From: Bacteroidales bacterium
Lineage (GTDB): Bacteria > Bacteroidota > Bacteroidia > Bacteroidales > UBA932
Assembly: GCA_017555965.1 (NCBI GenBank)
Contig: JAFZFH010000056.1
Span: 1-32,561, forward strand
Direction of reading: 5' to 3'
DNA: 32,561 nt
The notes under the pieces: model-generated
Seen by the model: only the letters and a program-made list of their open reading frames with translations
Told to the model about the DNA's origin: nothing
Databases searched by the model: none
In this document: positions 16,384 through 24,065 of the stretch, in pieces
Layout of the letters: every line of letters starts with the position of its first letter
Numbering within the stretch: the first letter of the stretch is position 1
Made by a program: the position numbers and the translations under genes

Positions 16384-17652
16384 ATGAAGAAAGTATTGGT
16401 CATCGGCAGCGGCGGACGCGAACATGCGATTGTTGACGCTTTGAGTCGTTCTCCGCAGGTTGGAAAGATTTATTGCGCACCTGGTAATGCAGGAATCGCT
16501 GCTCAGGCAGAATGTGTCGCAATCAAGGATACTGATGTAGAGGGACTTAAGGCATTTGCTCTCGCAAACGAGATCGATCTCGCTGTTGTGGGACCTGAGG
16601 TTTCTCTTGCAGCAGGTGTTGTAGATGCATTCAAGGATGCAGGACTCCGTATCTTCGGCCCATCCAAGGCAGCTGCAACAATCGAGGCAAGCAAGGACTT
16701 CGCAAAGCAGCTCATGGCGAAGTATGATATCCCTACTGCAGCGTTCGAGACATTCGAGGATTATGAGGCTGCTCTTGAGTATGTAAAGAAGGGTTCATTC
16801 CCGGTAGTGCTCAAGTATGACGGTCTTGCAGCAGGTAAGGGTGTGGTGATTCCTGAGACCCTTGAGGAGGCTGACGAGACACTCAAGGATATGCTTCTCG
16901 ACGACAAGTTCGGAAAGGGCAAGGTCGTTGTTGAGGAGTTCCTCACAGGTCCGGAATTCTCATTCATGTGCTTTGTTGACGGTCTGGATGTATATCCGAT
17001 GACTCTTTCGCAGGATCATAAGCGTGCTTATGAGGGTGACAAGGGTCCAAATACAGGCGGTATGGGTGCATATTCACCTGTTCCTATCATCACAGATGAG
17101 GATGTGGAGTATGCAATGGAAAAGGTGATGAAGCCTACTGCTGCCGGAATGGTTGCAGAAGGATGTCCGTTCACAGGTGTTCTCTACGGCGGTCTCATGA
17201 AGACTCCGACCGGAGTGAAGGTGATCGAGTTCAACTGCCGTTTCGGAGATCCTGAAACTGAGGTTGTGCTTCCTCGTCTTGCTTCAGACATCTATGATAT
17301 CTTCTCTGCTGTTGCAGACCATACTCCTATGCCGCAGATCGAGTGGAAGAAGGAGGTTACAATGGGCTTCGTGATGGCTTCCAAGGGATATCCTGGAGAC
17401 TATGAGAAGGGTCATGAGATCAACTTCCCACCTGTCATTTCGAGCGAAGTCGAGAAATCTTCTATACGTATCTACCATATGGGAACATCTGTAAAGGATG
17501 GCAAGTACTATACTGCCGGCGGTAGAGTCCTTATGGTGGTAGGCTTCGGTGCTGACCTTCAGGAGGCTCATGACAAGGCGCTTGCAGCAGTCGAGTCTAT
17601 CGAGTGTGACAATCTTTTTTATCGTAGAGACATTGGTTGGAGAGTATTATAA
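16384..17652 (+). CDS. purD: Phosphoribosylamine-glycine ligase (GAR synthetase)
   Basis: A 422-residue ATP-grasp enzyme joining phosphoribosylamine and glycine. N-terminal motif KVLVIGSGGREHAIVDAL, then FGPSKAAATIEASKDFAK, the ATP-grasp core with LKYDGLAAGKGVV, the DKGPNTGGMGAYSP loop, and EFNCRFGDPETEVVLPRL. Residues 351-359 (VISSEVEKS) are encoded exactly by a 27-bp palindromic repeat (17434-17460) and lie in a surface loop of the C-terminal domain, before IYHMGTSVKDGKY and the AGGRVL motif. All core motifs are intact, so the enzyme is probably active. The start at 16384 is chosen over an upstream in-frame ATG at 16303, which lies inside the leader inverted repeat. The TAA stop shares its last A with the folD ATG. 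Confidence 0.95.
   Translation: MKKVLVIGSGGREHAIVDALSRSPQVGKIYCAPGNAGIAAQAECVAIKDTDVEGLKAFALANEIDLAVVGPEVSLAAGVVDAFKDAGLRIFGPSKAAATIEASKDFAKQLMAKYDIPTAAFETFEDYEAALEYVKKGSFPVVLKYDGLAAGKGVVIPETLEEADETLKDMLLDDKFGKGKVVVEEFLTGPEFSFMCFVDGLDVYPMTLSQDHKRAYEGDKGPNTGGMGAYSPVPIITDEDVEYAMEKVMKPTAAGMVAEGCPFTGVLYGGLMKTPTGVKVIEFNCRFGDPETEVVLPRLASDIYDIFSAVADHTPMPQIEWKKEVTMGFVMASKGYPGDYEKGHEINFPPVISSEVEKSSIRIYHMGTSVKDGKYYTAGGRVLMVVGFGADLQEAHDKALAAVESIECDNLFYRRDIGWRVL
17434..17460 (+). repeat. 27-bp palindromic repeat, copy C, in frame within purD
   Basis: Begins GTCATTTCGAG and ends GTCGAGAAATCT. TCGA at 17440-17443 pairs with TCGA at 17450-17453, extended by ATT/AAT with a two-base bulge. Length is a multiple of three and it starts on a codon boundary, adding VISSEVEKS to PurD. 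It shares the GTCAT start and ATCT end with copies A and B but has a different stem. Confidence 0.75.
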
Positions 17653-18509
17653 TGGCAAAGGTTATATCAGGTAAGGAACTTTCAGCACAGCTGAAGGATG
17701 AAATGAAGGCTCAGGTAGCCGGTTTTCCTGAGAAGTATGGTCGTGTGCCGCATCTTGTAGTGATCCTCGTAGGTGAGGATCCGGGCAGTGTGTCATATGT
17801 GACAGGAAAAGCCAAGGCTTCCGAGTATGTCGGAATCAGGAATACGACAATACGTAAGCCAGATACCATCACAGAAGCAGAACTTCTCGCAATGATCGAG
17901 GAACTCAATGCTGATGACAGCGTAGACGGCATTCTTGTCCAGCTTCCGCTTCCTAGGCATATCAGCGAGGACAAGGTCATCGCTACGATTGCAAAGGAAA
18001 AGGATGTTGACGGTTTCCATCCGCTCAATGTTGCTGCCCTCTGGCAGAAGCAGGACTGCATCCTTCCATGTACACCTAAGGGCATCATCAAGATGCTCAA
18101 GGTGGCAGGTGTCGAGATAAAGGGAAAACGAGCAGTGGTGATCGGACGAAGCAATATCGTAGGTCTCCCTGTTTCAAAACTTCTCCTTGATGAGAACGCT
18201 ACAGTGACCATCGCCCACAGCAGAACAGCAGATCTCCCGACAGTGACACGTAATGCAGAGATTCTAGTGGTTGCCATCGGCCGTCCTAAGTTTGTGACTG
18301 CGGATATGGTGTCGGAGGGTGCTGTGGTGATCGATGTCGGAGTGAACCGTGATCCTGAGACCGGAAAGCTCTGTGGTGATGTAGACTATGCGGCAATCGA
18401 GCCAAAAGCGTCTGTAATCACTCCTGTTCCAGGAGGTGTTGGCCCGATGACCATCACCTGTCTGATGGAAAATACAATCGAATGCTTCCTTAGAAAGATG
18501 AACAGATAA
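17652..18509 (+). CDS. folD: Bifunctional methylene-THF dehydrogenase / methenyl-THF cyclohydrolase
   Basis: A 285-residue FolD converting 5,10-methylene-THF to 5,10-methenyl-THF and then 10-formyl-THF. Motifs include VILVGEDPGSVSYVTGKAKASE with the catalytic Lys of the cyclohydrolase/dehydrogenase site, DGILVQLPLP, DVDGFHPLN, PCTPKGI, the dinucleotide-binding VVIGRSNIVGLP, and PGGVGPMTI. Its ATG overlaps the purD stop (TAATG), indicating coupled translation. Placement at the end of a purine operon fits its supply of 10-formyl-THF to PurH. A strong terminator follows at once. Confidence 0.97.
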   Translation: MAKVISGKELSAQLKDEMKAQVAGFPEKYGRVPHLVVILVGEDPGSVSYVTGKAKASEYVGIRNTTIRKPDTITEAELLAMIEELNADDSVDGILVQLPLPRHISEDKVIATIAKEKDVDGFHPLNVAALWQKQDCILPCTPKGIIKMLKVAGVEIKGKRAVVIGRSNIVGLPVSKLLLDENATVTIAHSRTADLPTVTRNAEILVVAIGRPKFVTADMVSEGAVVIDVGVNRDPETGKLCGDVDYAAIEPKASVITPVPGGVGPMTITCLMENTIECFLRKMNR

Positions 18510-18514
18510 TGTAG

Positions 18515-18541
18515 AAGGGTGACAATTCAGTCACCCTTTTT
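18515..18541 (+). terminator. Intrinsic terminator of purM-purH-purD-folD
   Basis: AAGGGTGAC (18515-18523), loop AATTCA, GTCACCCTT (18530-18538), then a T run to 18541. Nine perfect base pairs, 6 bases after the folD stop. Confidence 0.9.
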
Positions 18542-18545
18542 GTTT

Positions 18546-18660
18546 GCACATATCGGTTGTTTTGTGCTATGCTATCGGTGTGTGCGGTGATCATGGGATC
18601 CATCTGCAGCAAATGCAATCTAAGCGCACATGTCGGTATCATATTTGAACCGATGTGTGC
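18546..18660 (+). repeat. Two related hairpins upstream of rnr
   Basis: Hairpin 1: GCACATATCGGT (18546-18557) with ATCGGTGTGTGC (18574-18585), 12 bp with three G-U pairs. Hairpin 2: GCACATGTCGGT (18626-18637) with ACCGATGTGTGC (18649-18660), 12 bp with two G-U pairs. Left arms match at 11 of 12 positions. They fill most of the gap between the folD terminator and the rnr promoter. The wobbles favour a plus-strand RNA structure. Confidence 0.55.
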
Positions 18661-18679
18661 AGTTGTATGATAAAAATGT

Positions 18680-18687
18680 TAATTTTG
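18680..18687 (+). promoter_or_regulatory. -7 promoter box for rnr
   Basis: TAATTTTG matches TAnnTTTG exactly, 23 bases before the ATG at 18711. No convincing -33 box at 19-21 bases. Confidence 0.5.
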
Positions 18688-18710
18688 TAAGGATTAAAAC
18701 ATTTGACTTT

Positions 18711-21029
18711 ATGGCAAGAAAGAACAGCTCACGCGGACGTGGACGTGGAAAAAAGGAGAAGAAAGTCGTTCCTTTAGTTGAGGGAAGAGTGCAGATGACT
18801 CGTGAAGGTTATCTGTTTGTGATTGTTGATGGTGAGGATGATGATGTCTTCGTAAAGGCATCAAAGACCCGCGGAGCATTGCATGGTGACATCGTGCGTG
18901 TGGCAGTGACCAGGGAAAAGACCGACCGCCGCAGAGAGGGAGAAGTTGTTGCAATCATCGAGCGTTCACCGAAGCCGTTCATCGGTGTCCTCCATATCGT
19001 TGCCGGACAGGCATGGGTTCTTATGCAGAGCCGCTTCATGCCGTACGACATAACAATTCCTTTCACTGAAAGCGATAAGGTCCGCTACCGTCGTCATAAT
19101 GTCAAGGGACAGTCGCTGGCTGAGCCGAAAGATGATACCGGATATCTGAAGCCGCTTCCGGAAAAGGACATTTATGCGGTTCATAAGATCTTCGAAGTTT
19201 GCGAGGACGGATATGGCAGAAGAGAACTTCAGGTGCGTTCCGGCATGAAGGTGGCTGCGGTCGTGGACGACTGGCCGAGAGGTGAGATGAGCCCTCGAGG
19301 ACATATTGTAGACGTCCTTGGTGAGCCGGGAGAAAATGATACGGAAATGCATGCGATCCTCGCAGAATATGGACTTCCATATCGTTTCGAGTCGGCTGTT
19401 GCCAATGCTGCTGACCAGATTCCTGAAGAGATAACAGCGGAAGAGATCGCTCAGCGTCGCGATTTCAGAAACATACTCACATTTACCATCGACCCGGCTG
19501 ATGCGAAGGACTTTGACGATGCCCTTTCTTTCCGTGTGCTAGAAAACGGAAACTATGAGGTGGGTGTCCATATCGCTGATGTGACCCATTATGTGCATCC
19601 TGGTTCAGTGGTGGATGAGGAGGCCAAGAGCCGCGGTACGTCAGTCTATCTTGTGGACAGAACCGTTCCGATGCTTCCTGAAAAGCTTTGTAACAAGCTT
19701 TGTTCTCTCCGCCCTAATGAGGAGAAACTTACATTCTCTGCTGTGTTCGAGATGACTCCTAGAGGAAGAATCGTAGAGCAGTGGTTCGGAAAGACCGTGA
19801 TCTACTCTGATTTCCGTTTTGCATATGAAGATGCTCAGGCTATAATCGAGGCAGGACCGAATGTTTCGCATGAAGGCGTGCCTGAAGCTGTGAAGGATGC
19901 CGTACTTGTGTTGAACGACCTTGCTTCAAAGCTTCGTAAGAAGAGGTTTGCAAGCGGTGCTATCAGCTTCGAGCGTCCGGAGATGAAGGTTGAGGTCGAT
20001 GAAAGAGGAAAGCCTGTAAATGTTTATCAGAAGGTCACCAAAGAAGCTAATTGGCTTATCGAAGAGTTCATGCTTCTTGCAAACAGAAGTGTGGCCGAGT
20101 TCGTGGCAAAGGCGAAGAAGACCTTCGTTTATCGAGTTCATGATGAACCTAATCAGGAAAAGGTGGAGAGTCTCCGTAACTTCATCAGCAATTTTGGATA
20201 CAGGATGGGCCCTACAAGCAATGGTAAGGAGATTTCTAAAGAGTTGAATACATTGTTTGCTGCTGCCAAGGATACTCCGGAGTACAATGCCATAGAACTT
20301 CTTTCATTGAGAACAATGGCCAAGGCACGTTATGATACTGATAATCTCGGACACTACGGACTTGCATTCAAGTATTATACACATTTCACATCTCCGATCA
20401 GACGTTATCCGGATATGATGGTGCACCGACTTCTGGACTATTATCTTTCAGGAGGTGCATCCGCTCCGGTGGACAAGTATTCCAAGATGTGTAAATATGC
20501 GACTGAAAGGGAAATTGTTGCTGCAGAGGCTGAGAGATCCAGCATCAAGTATAAGCTCGTGGAGTTTATGGAAGACAAGGTCGGCTTTACTTTCGGAGGT
20601 CACGTTTCCGGCCTTACAGAGTGGGGTATGTATGTGGAGATCGAACCTACCATGATCGAGGGTATGGTTGCGCTCCGTGACATAAACAGCGATTTCTTTG
20701 AATTTGATCCTGACAGATACAGAATTGTCGGCAGACGTTCGAAAGTTGTATATAATCTTGGAGATCCAGTCAGAATTCGAGTGAAGAAGACTAATCTGGA
20801 GCAGAAACTTCTCGATTATGAACTTATCGAGACCGGACTTGAAGAAAGAATATACGACCGTATCGATTATGAGCACGGACGAGGAACATCCTTTATCAAG
20901 GGAGAGGATGGATCGTTTGATAACGTTACTGTCGGAATCAATAAGGCGGCTCGCAAGGAAAAAGTTCGCAAGGCTATCCAGGAATCTAAGCGAAAATCAA
21001 AAAAAATTGCAAAAATCAGGAAAAAATAA
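18711..21029 (+). CDS. rnr: Ribonuclease R (RNB/VacB family exoribonuclease)
   Basis: A 772-residue 3'-5' exoribonuclease. The N-terminus is short and basic (ARKNSSRGRGRGKKEKK). Cold-shock/OB-type domains span roughly residues 20-210. The RNB catalytic domain follows, with TIDPADAKDFDDALSF near residue 260 carrying the metal-binding aspartates, and HFTSPIRRYPDMMVHR near 557. An S1 domain spans about 620-705 (GHVSGLTEWGMYVEI), then a Lys/Arg-rich tail. Length fits the bacterial RNase R family. The start is placed at 18711, just after the -7 box; an in-frame ATG 27 codons upstream overlaps hairpin 2. It degrades structured RNA during turnover; pnp, the other main 3' exonuclease, is also in the window. 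Confidence 0.95.
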   Translation: MARKNSSRGRGRGKKEKKVVPLVEGRVQMTREGYLFVIVDGEDDDVFVKASKTRGALHGDIVRVAVTREKTDRRREGEVVAIIERSPKPFIGVLHIVAGQAWVLMQSRFMPYDITIPFTESDKVRYRRHNVKGQSLAEPKDDTGYLKPLPEKDIYAVHKIFEVCEDGYGRRELQVRSGMKVAAVVDDWPRGEMSPRGHIVDVLGEPGENDTEMHAILAEYGLPYRFESAVANAADQIPEEITAEEIAQRRDFRNILTFTIDPADAKDFDDALSFRVLENGNYEVGVHIADVTHYVHPGSVVDEEAKSRGTSVYLVDRTVPMLPEKLCNKLCSLRPNEEKLTFSAVFEMTPRGRIVEQWFGKTVIYSDFRFAYEDAQAIIEAGPNVSHEGVPEAVKDAVLVLNDLASKLRKKRFASGAISFERPEMKVEVDERGKPVNVYQKVTKEANWLIEEFMLLANRSVAEFVAKAKKTFVYRVHDEPNQEKVESLRNFISNFGYRMGPTSNGKEISKELNTLFAAAKDTPEYNAIELLSLRTMAKARYDTDNLGHYGLAFKYYTHFTSPIRRYPDMMVHRLLDYYLSGGASAPVDKYSKMCKYATEREIVAAEAERSSIKYKLVEFMEDKVGFTFGGHVSGLTEWGMYVEIEPTMIEGMVALRDINSDFFEFDPDRYRIVGRRSKVVYNLGDPVRIRVKKTNLEQKLLDYELIETGLEERIYDRIDYEHGRGTSFIKGEDGSFDNVTVGINKAARKEKVRKAIQESKRKSKKIAKIRKK

Positions 21030-21045
21030 TCTGGCGTCCGTTGTT

Positions 21046-21061
21046 TGGCACACCCTTTGCA
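21046..21061 (+). promoter_or_regulatory. Sigma-54 (RpoN) type -24/-12 promoter
   Basis: TGGCACACCCTTTGCA matches the -24/-12 consensus TGGCAC-N5-TTGCA at every fixed position, with GG and GC ten bases apart as required. The start site would fall near 21072, ahead of the CYTH gene at 21206. It lies only 17 bases after the rnr stop, in non-coding DNA. Confidence 0.65.
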
Positions 21062-21107
21062 AATTACAACAGCAAACAAGATAGTTGTTAATAATAGGGT
21101 ATAAGTT

Positions 21108-21143
21108 AACAAGGGCTTTCGCATCAATGCGGAAGCCCTTGTT
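21108..21143 (+). terminator. Hairpin between rnr and the CYTH gene
   Basis: AACAAGGGCTTTCGCA (21108-21123), loop TCAA, TGCGGAAGCCCTTGTT (21128-21143): 16 bp with a single T-G wobble, followed by GCTTTAT rather than a long T run. Probably the rnr terminator, but it also lies downstream of the sigma-54 site and could end a short RNA from it. Confidence 0.65.
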
Positions 21144-21169
21144 GCTTTATGCATTTATTCCTATCTTTG
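21139..21169 (+). promoter_or_regulatory. Housekeeping promoter of the CYTH gene (TTG-N20-TATCTTTG)
   Basis: TTG at 21139-21141, inside the right arm of the hairpin, and TATCTTTG at 21162-21169, an exact TAnnTTTG, are 20 bases apart. The ATG is at 21206. With the sigma-54 site upstream, the gene may have two promoters. Confidence 0.5.
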
Positions 21170-21205
21170 CCTTAAGCCGGATGTCGTGTAATTTATTGAA
21201 TAGAA

Positions 21206-21697
21206 ATGGCTGAATTTCAGGAAATAGAAAGAAAATATCTTGTTGCAGGCGATTTCAGATCGTATTCATACAGCAGTCAGCGCATTGTTCAAGGATATAT
21301 GTGCTCTGATTCGAAACGTACTGTCCGTATAAGGATTTATGGGGACAAAGGATATCTTACGATCAAGGGTAAGAGCAAGGATGGCGGCTTGTCAAGATTT
21401 GAGTGGGAGAAGGAGATCCCAGTGGATGAAGCTGAGGCTTTGCTGCACTTGTGTGAGCCGGGAATCATTGATAAGGTCAGATATCTTGTGGAGTACGAAG
21501 GACATGTCTTTGAAGTCGACGAGTTCCATGGTGAGAACGAGGGACTTCTCATGGCAGAGATAGAACTTTCTTCCCCAGATGAGGAATTCTCCCGCCCGGA
21601 TTGGTTGGGAAAGGAAGTGACCGGAGACAGACGTTACTACAACTCATATTTGACCAGATATCCATTCAGGACGTGGGACATGACGGCTTCGGAGTAA
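21206..21697 (+). CDS. CYTH-domain protein (triphosphate tunnel metalloenzyme family)
   Basis: A 163-residue single-domain protein. EIERKYLV at residues 6-13 is the ExExK signature of CYTH proteins. The alternating basic/acidic strands TVRIRIYGDKGYLTIKGKS, FEWEKEIP, KVRYLVEYEGHVFEVDEF and LLMAEIELSS build the expected tunnel. Short bacterial CYTH proteins of this type are mostly triphosphatases acting on inorganic triphosphate; adenylate cyclase activity is known for some class IV enzymes, so substrate is uncertain. The next gene begins 30 bases later without a clear promoter, so the two are probably co-transcribed. Confidence 0.9.
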   Translation: MAEFQEIERKYLVAGDFRSYSYSSQRIVQGYMCSDSKRTVRIRIYGDKGYLTIKGKSKDGGLSRFEWEKEIPVDEAEALLHLCEPGIIDKVRYLVEYEGHVFEVDEFHGENEGLLMAEIELSSPDEEFSRPDWLGKEVTGDRRYYNSYLTRYPFRTWDMTASE

Positions 21698-21727
21698 TAA
21701 TAATTGAAAATTTAATCTTTATCAGAT

Positions 21728-23965
21728 ATGGCAATCTTTAATAACGACAAGAAGTATAAGTGGGAGTTCGTGAATCTAGGCGGCTCCTCAAGAGTCAGGA
21801 TCGCTTCAGGCGAGGATATCGCTCATCTTGCAGAGCTTGATCCGAAGATGTGGACAGTTCTTTCATGTCCGTCAACCGGATTGGAGATCGATGAAAAGAG
21901 TCTTGCCTACATGGATATTGACGGAGATGGAAAGATCCGTGTAAATGATGTGATTGCGACTTCGCAGTGGGTTACAGGCGCCCTTAAGAATAATGACCTT
22001 ATTCTCGAGGGTAAGGATTATATTGATGTAGAGGAGTTCAATCAGGAGAACGAGGCTGGAAAGAAACTCTACTTCTCAGCAAAGCAGATTCTCGAAAATC
22101 TCGGCAAGGAAGGTACTGTAATCACTCTTGCTGACACTGTAAATCTTGCAGCTATATTTGCAAATACCAGATTCAATGGTGACGGTGTCATTACTGAAGC
22201 GACTTCCGAGGATGCAGACGATAAGGCTGCAGTTGCCGCTGCAGTTGCTGCGATGGGCGGTGTAGCTGACCGTAGCGGTGCAGCCGGAGTGAATGCTGAT
22301 TTGATCGAGGGATTCTATAAGAATCTTGCTGCTTATGTGGCTTGGGCAGAAGCAGCTGTCGAAGCTCCATATGGCGATAAGACTGACGCTGCCATTGAGG
22401 CATACAATGCATTGGATGCAAAGGTGAAGGATTTCTTCATGCGTTCAAAGCTTGCTGCCTTCTCTCCTGACAGCACAGCATCTCTTGATGTTCAGACATC
22501 AGGCATTCAGGCAATAAGCGCCGAGAATCTTACAGGAAAGGTTGACGAGATCGCATCTTATCCTATAGCTCGCGTGACAGGAAAGGCTGAAATCGATCTT
22601 ACAGCTCCGGTAAACCCTGCATGGGCTGCCAAGTTTGAACTTGTAAAGTCTGTCGCTTTTGCTGACAAGAAGGTTCTTACTGAGGCGGATTGGGCAGCAG
22701 TGGGGGCTGAGTTTGCTGCCTATACAGCATGGAAGGGATCTAAGGCTGGCGCATGTGTGGAGTCTTTAGGCCTCGATGCAATCAAGGATTTCCTTGCTAA
22801 GGACAGAAAGGCTGCTCTTCTTGATCTCGTGGCTCAGGATGCGGCTCTCGCAGAAGAGGCTTCGAACATTGAGCTTGTAAACAAGTTCCTCCATATTTTC
22901 CGCGACCTGTACAGACTCATCAGAAACTTCGTTACTCTTGATGACTTCTATACAAAGGACAAGGACGTGTCTGCAATCTTCCAGTCAGGAAGACTCATCA
23001 TCGACCAGAGAGAGTGCCGTTTCTGTATGAATGTAGCGGATATGGGCAAGCACAATGCATCTGCTGCAACAAGCGGAATGTTCCTTGTATACTGCGACTG
23101 TTCTACTAAGCTGAAACCAGGAAAGATCACTATCGTGGCTGCGGTCACAGTAGGTGAAATCGGCGACCTTATCGTAGGAAAGAATGCAGTTTATTATGAT
23201 AATGCAGGTGTTGAGTGGGATGCAGTGATTACAAAGATCATTGACAATCCTATCAGCGTAGCTCAGGCATTCTGGTCACCATATCGCAGAATGGCTACAG
23301 CAGTCGAGAACCTCATCAACAAGAGCGCTGCAGATAAGGATGCAAAGATTCTTGCAGATGCAACAGCCAAGATCAATGCGGCTCCTGCAGCAGGCGCAGC
23401 CGGCGCCGCTCCGGCACAGCCTTTCGATATCGGTAAGTTTGCCGGTATCTTTGCTGCCTTCGGTATGGCTTTGGGAGCTCTCGGTACAGCTTTGACAACC
23501 ATCTTCTCTGGCGTTCTTGAAATGCCTGTATGGAAGACTGCTCTTGTTATCGTGGCTATCTTGCTTTTGATTTCAGGTCCTGCAATGGTAATGGCATGGA
23601 TGAAGCTCCGTCGCCGCAATATCGCACCTCTTCTTAATGCAAACGGTTGGGCTGTCAATGCCGCATCAAAGATCAGCATTCCGTTCGGAGAGACACTTAC
23701 AGATGTAGCGAAATATCCTAAGATGAAGCTTAAGGATCCATATGCAAAGGCAGGAATCCCTACTTGGAAGAAATGTGTGATTACTTTGGTGGCTCTTGCA
23801 CTTGTTGCTGGAGGACTCTGGATCTTCAATCTTCTTGCTTGCGTCGGATTGAATTCTCCGCTTCCGCGCTACAACCAGCCAGAGGAAGTGGTTGAGTGTT
23901 CAGATTGCACCGGAGACTGTGCGGACTGCAATCAGGAATGTCCGGACTGTGCAATGGTAGAGTAA
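21728..23965 (+). CDS. EF-hand membrane protein with cysteine-cluster tail, unknown function
   Basis: A 745-residue protein without a signal peptide. Residues 63-74 (DIDGDGKIRVND) fit an EF-hand loop with acidic residues at positions 1, 3, 5 and 12; a second, degenerate FNGDGVITE stretch lies near residue 150. The middle (about 160-540) is alanine-rich and helical and includes RECRFCMNVADMGKH. Two hydrophobic segments lie near 570-590 and 597-620 and a third near 682-705. The last 22 residues hold three CxxC pairs spaced by three residues (CSDCTGDCADCNQECPDC, 724-741), which may bind metal or undergo thiol chemistry. The N-terminal part matches my memory of a conserved Bacteroidales family without assigned function. 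Which side of the membrane the tail faces cannot be settled by eye. Confidence 0.8.
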   Translation: MAIFNNDKKYKWEFVNLGGSSRVRIASGEDIAHLAELDPKMWTVLSCPSTGLEIDEKSLAYMDIDGDGKIRVNDVIATSQWVTGALKNNDLILEGKDYIDVEEFNQENEAGKKLYFSAKQILENLGKEGTVITLADTVNLAAIFANTRFNGDGVITEATSEDADDKAAVAAAVAAMGGVADRSGAAGVNADLIEGFYKNLAAYVAWAEAAVEAPYGDKTDAAIEAYNALDAKVKDFFMRSKLAAFSPDSTASLDVQTSGIQAISAENLTGKVDEIASYPIARVTGKAEIDLTAPVNPAWAAKFELVKSVAFADKKVLTEADWAAVGAEFAAYTAWKGSKAGACVESLGLDAIKDFLAKDRKAALLDLVAQDAALAEEASNIELVNKFLHIFRDLYRLIRNFVTLDDFYTKDKDVSAIFQSGRLIIDQRECRFCMNVADMGKHNASAATSGMFLVYCDCSTKLKPGKITIVAAVTVGEIGDLIVGKNAVYYDNAGVEWDAVITKIIDNPISVAQAFWSPYRRMATAVENLINKSAADKDAKILADATAKINAAPAAGAAGAAPAQPFDIGKFAGIFAAFGMALGALGTALTTIFSGVLEMPVWKTALVIVAILLLISGPAMVMAWMKLRRRNIAPLLNANGWAVNAASKISIPFGETLTDVAKYPKMKLKDPYAKAGIPTWKKCVITLVALALVAGGLWIFNLLACVGLNSPLPRYNQPEEVVECSDCTGDCADCNQECPDCAMVE

Positions 23966-23991
23966 TTCAAAATGTTGAATCTTAGATAATT

Positions 23992-24033
23992 ACAGACAGA
24001 GCGTGCTCCTCAAAGGGAGCACGCTCTGTCTGT
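23992..24033. terminator. Bidirectional hairpin between the EF-hand gene and hutI
   Basis: ACAGACAGAGCGTGCTCC (23992-24009) pairs perfectly over 18 bp with GGAGCACGCTCTGTCTGT (24016-24033), loop TCAAAG. It sits between convergent genes and would act on either strand. No T run on either side. The inner sequence GCGTGCTCC also occurs in the hairpin at 10216-10255. Confidence 0.7.
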
Positions 24034-24065
24034 AAGATACTGGTATACAGCTATTGTATTTTGCG

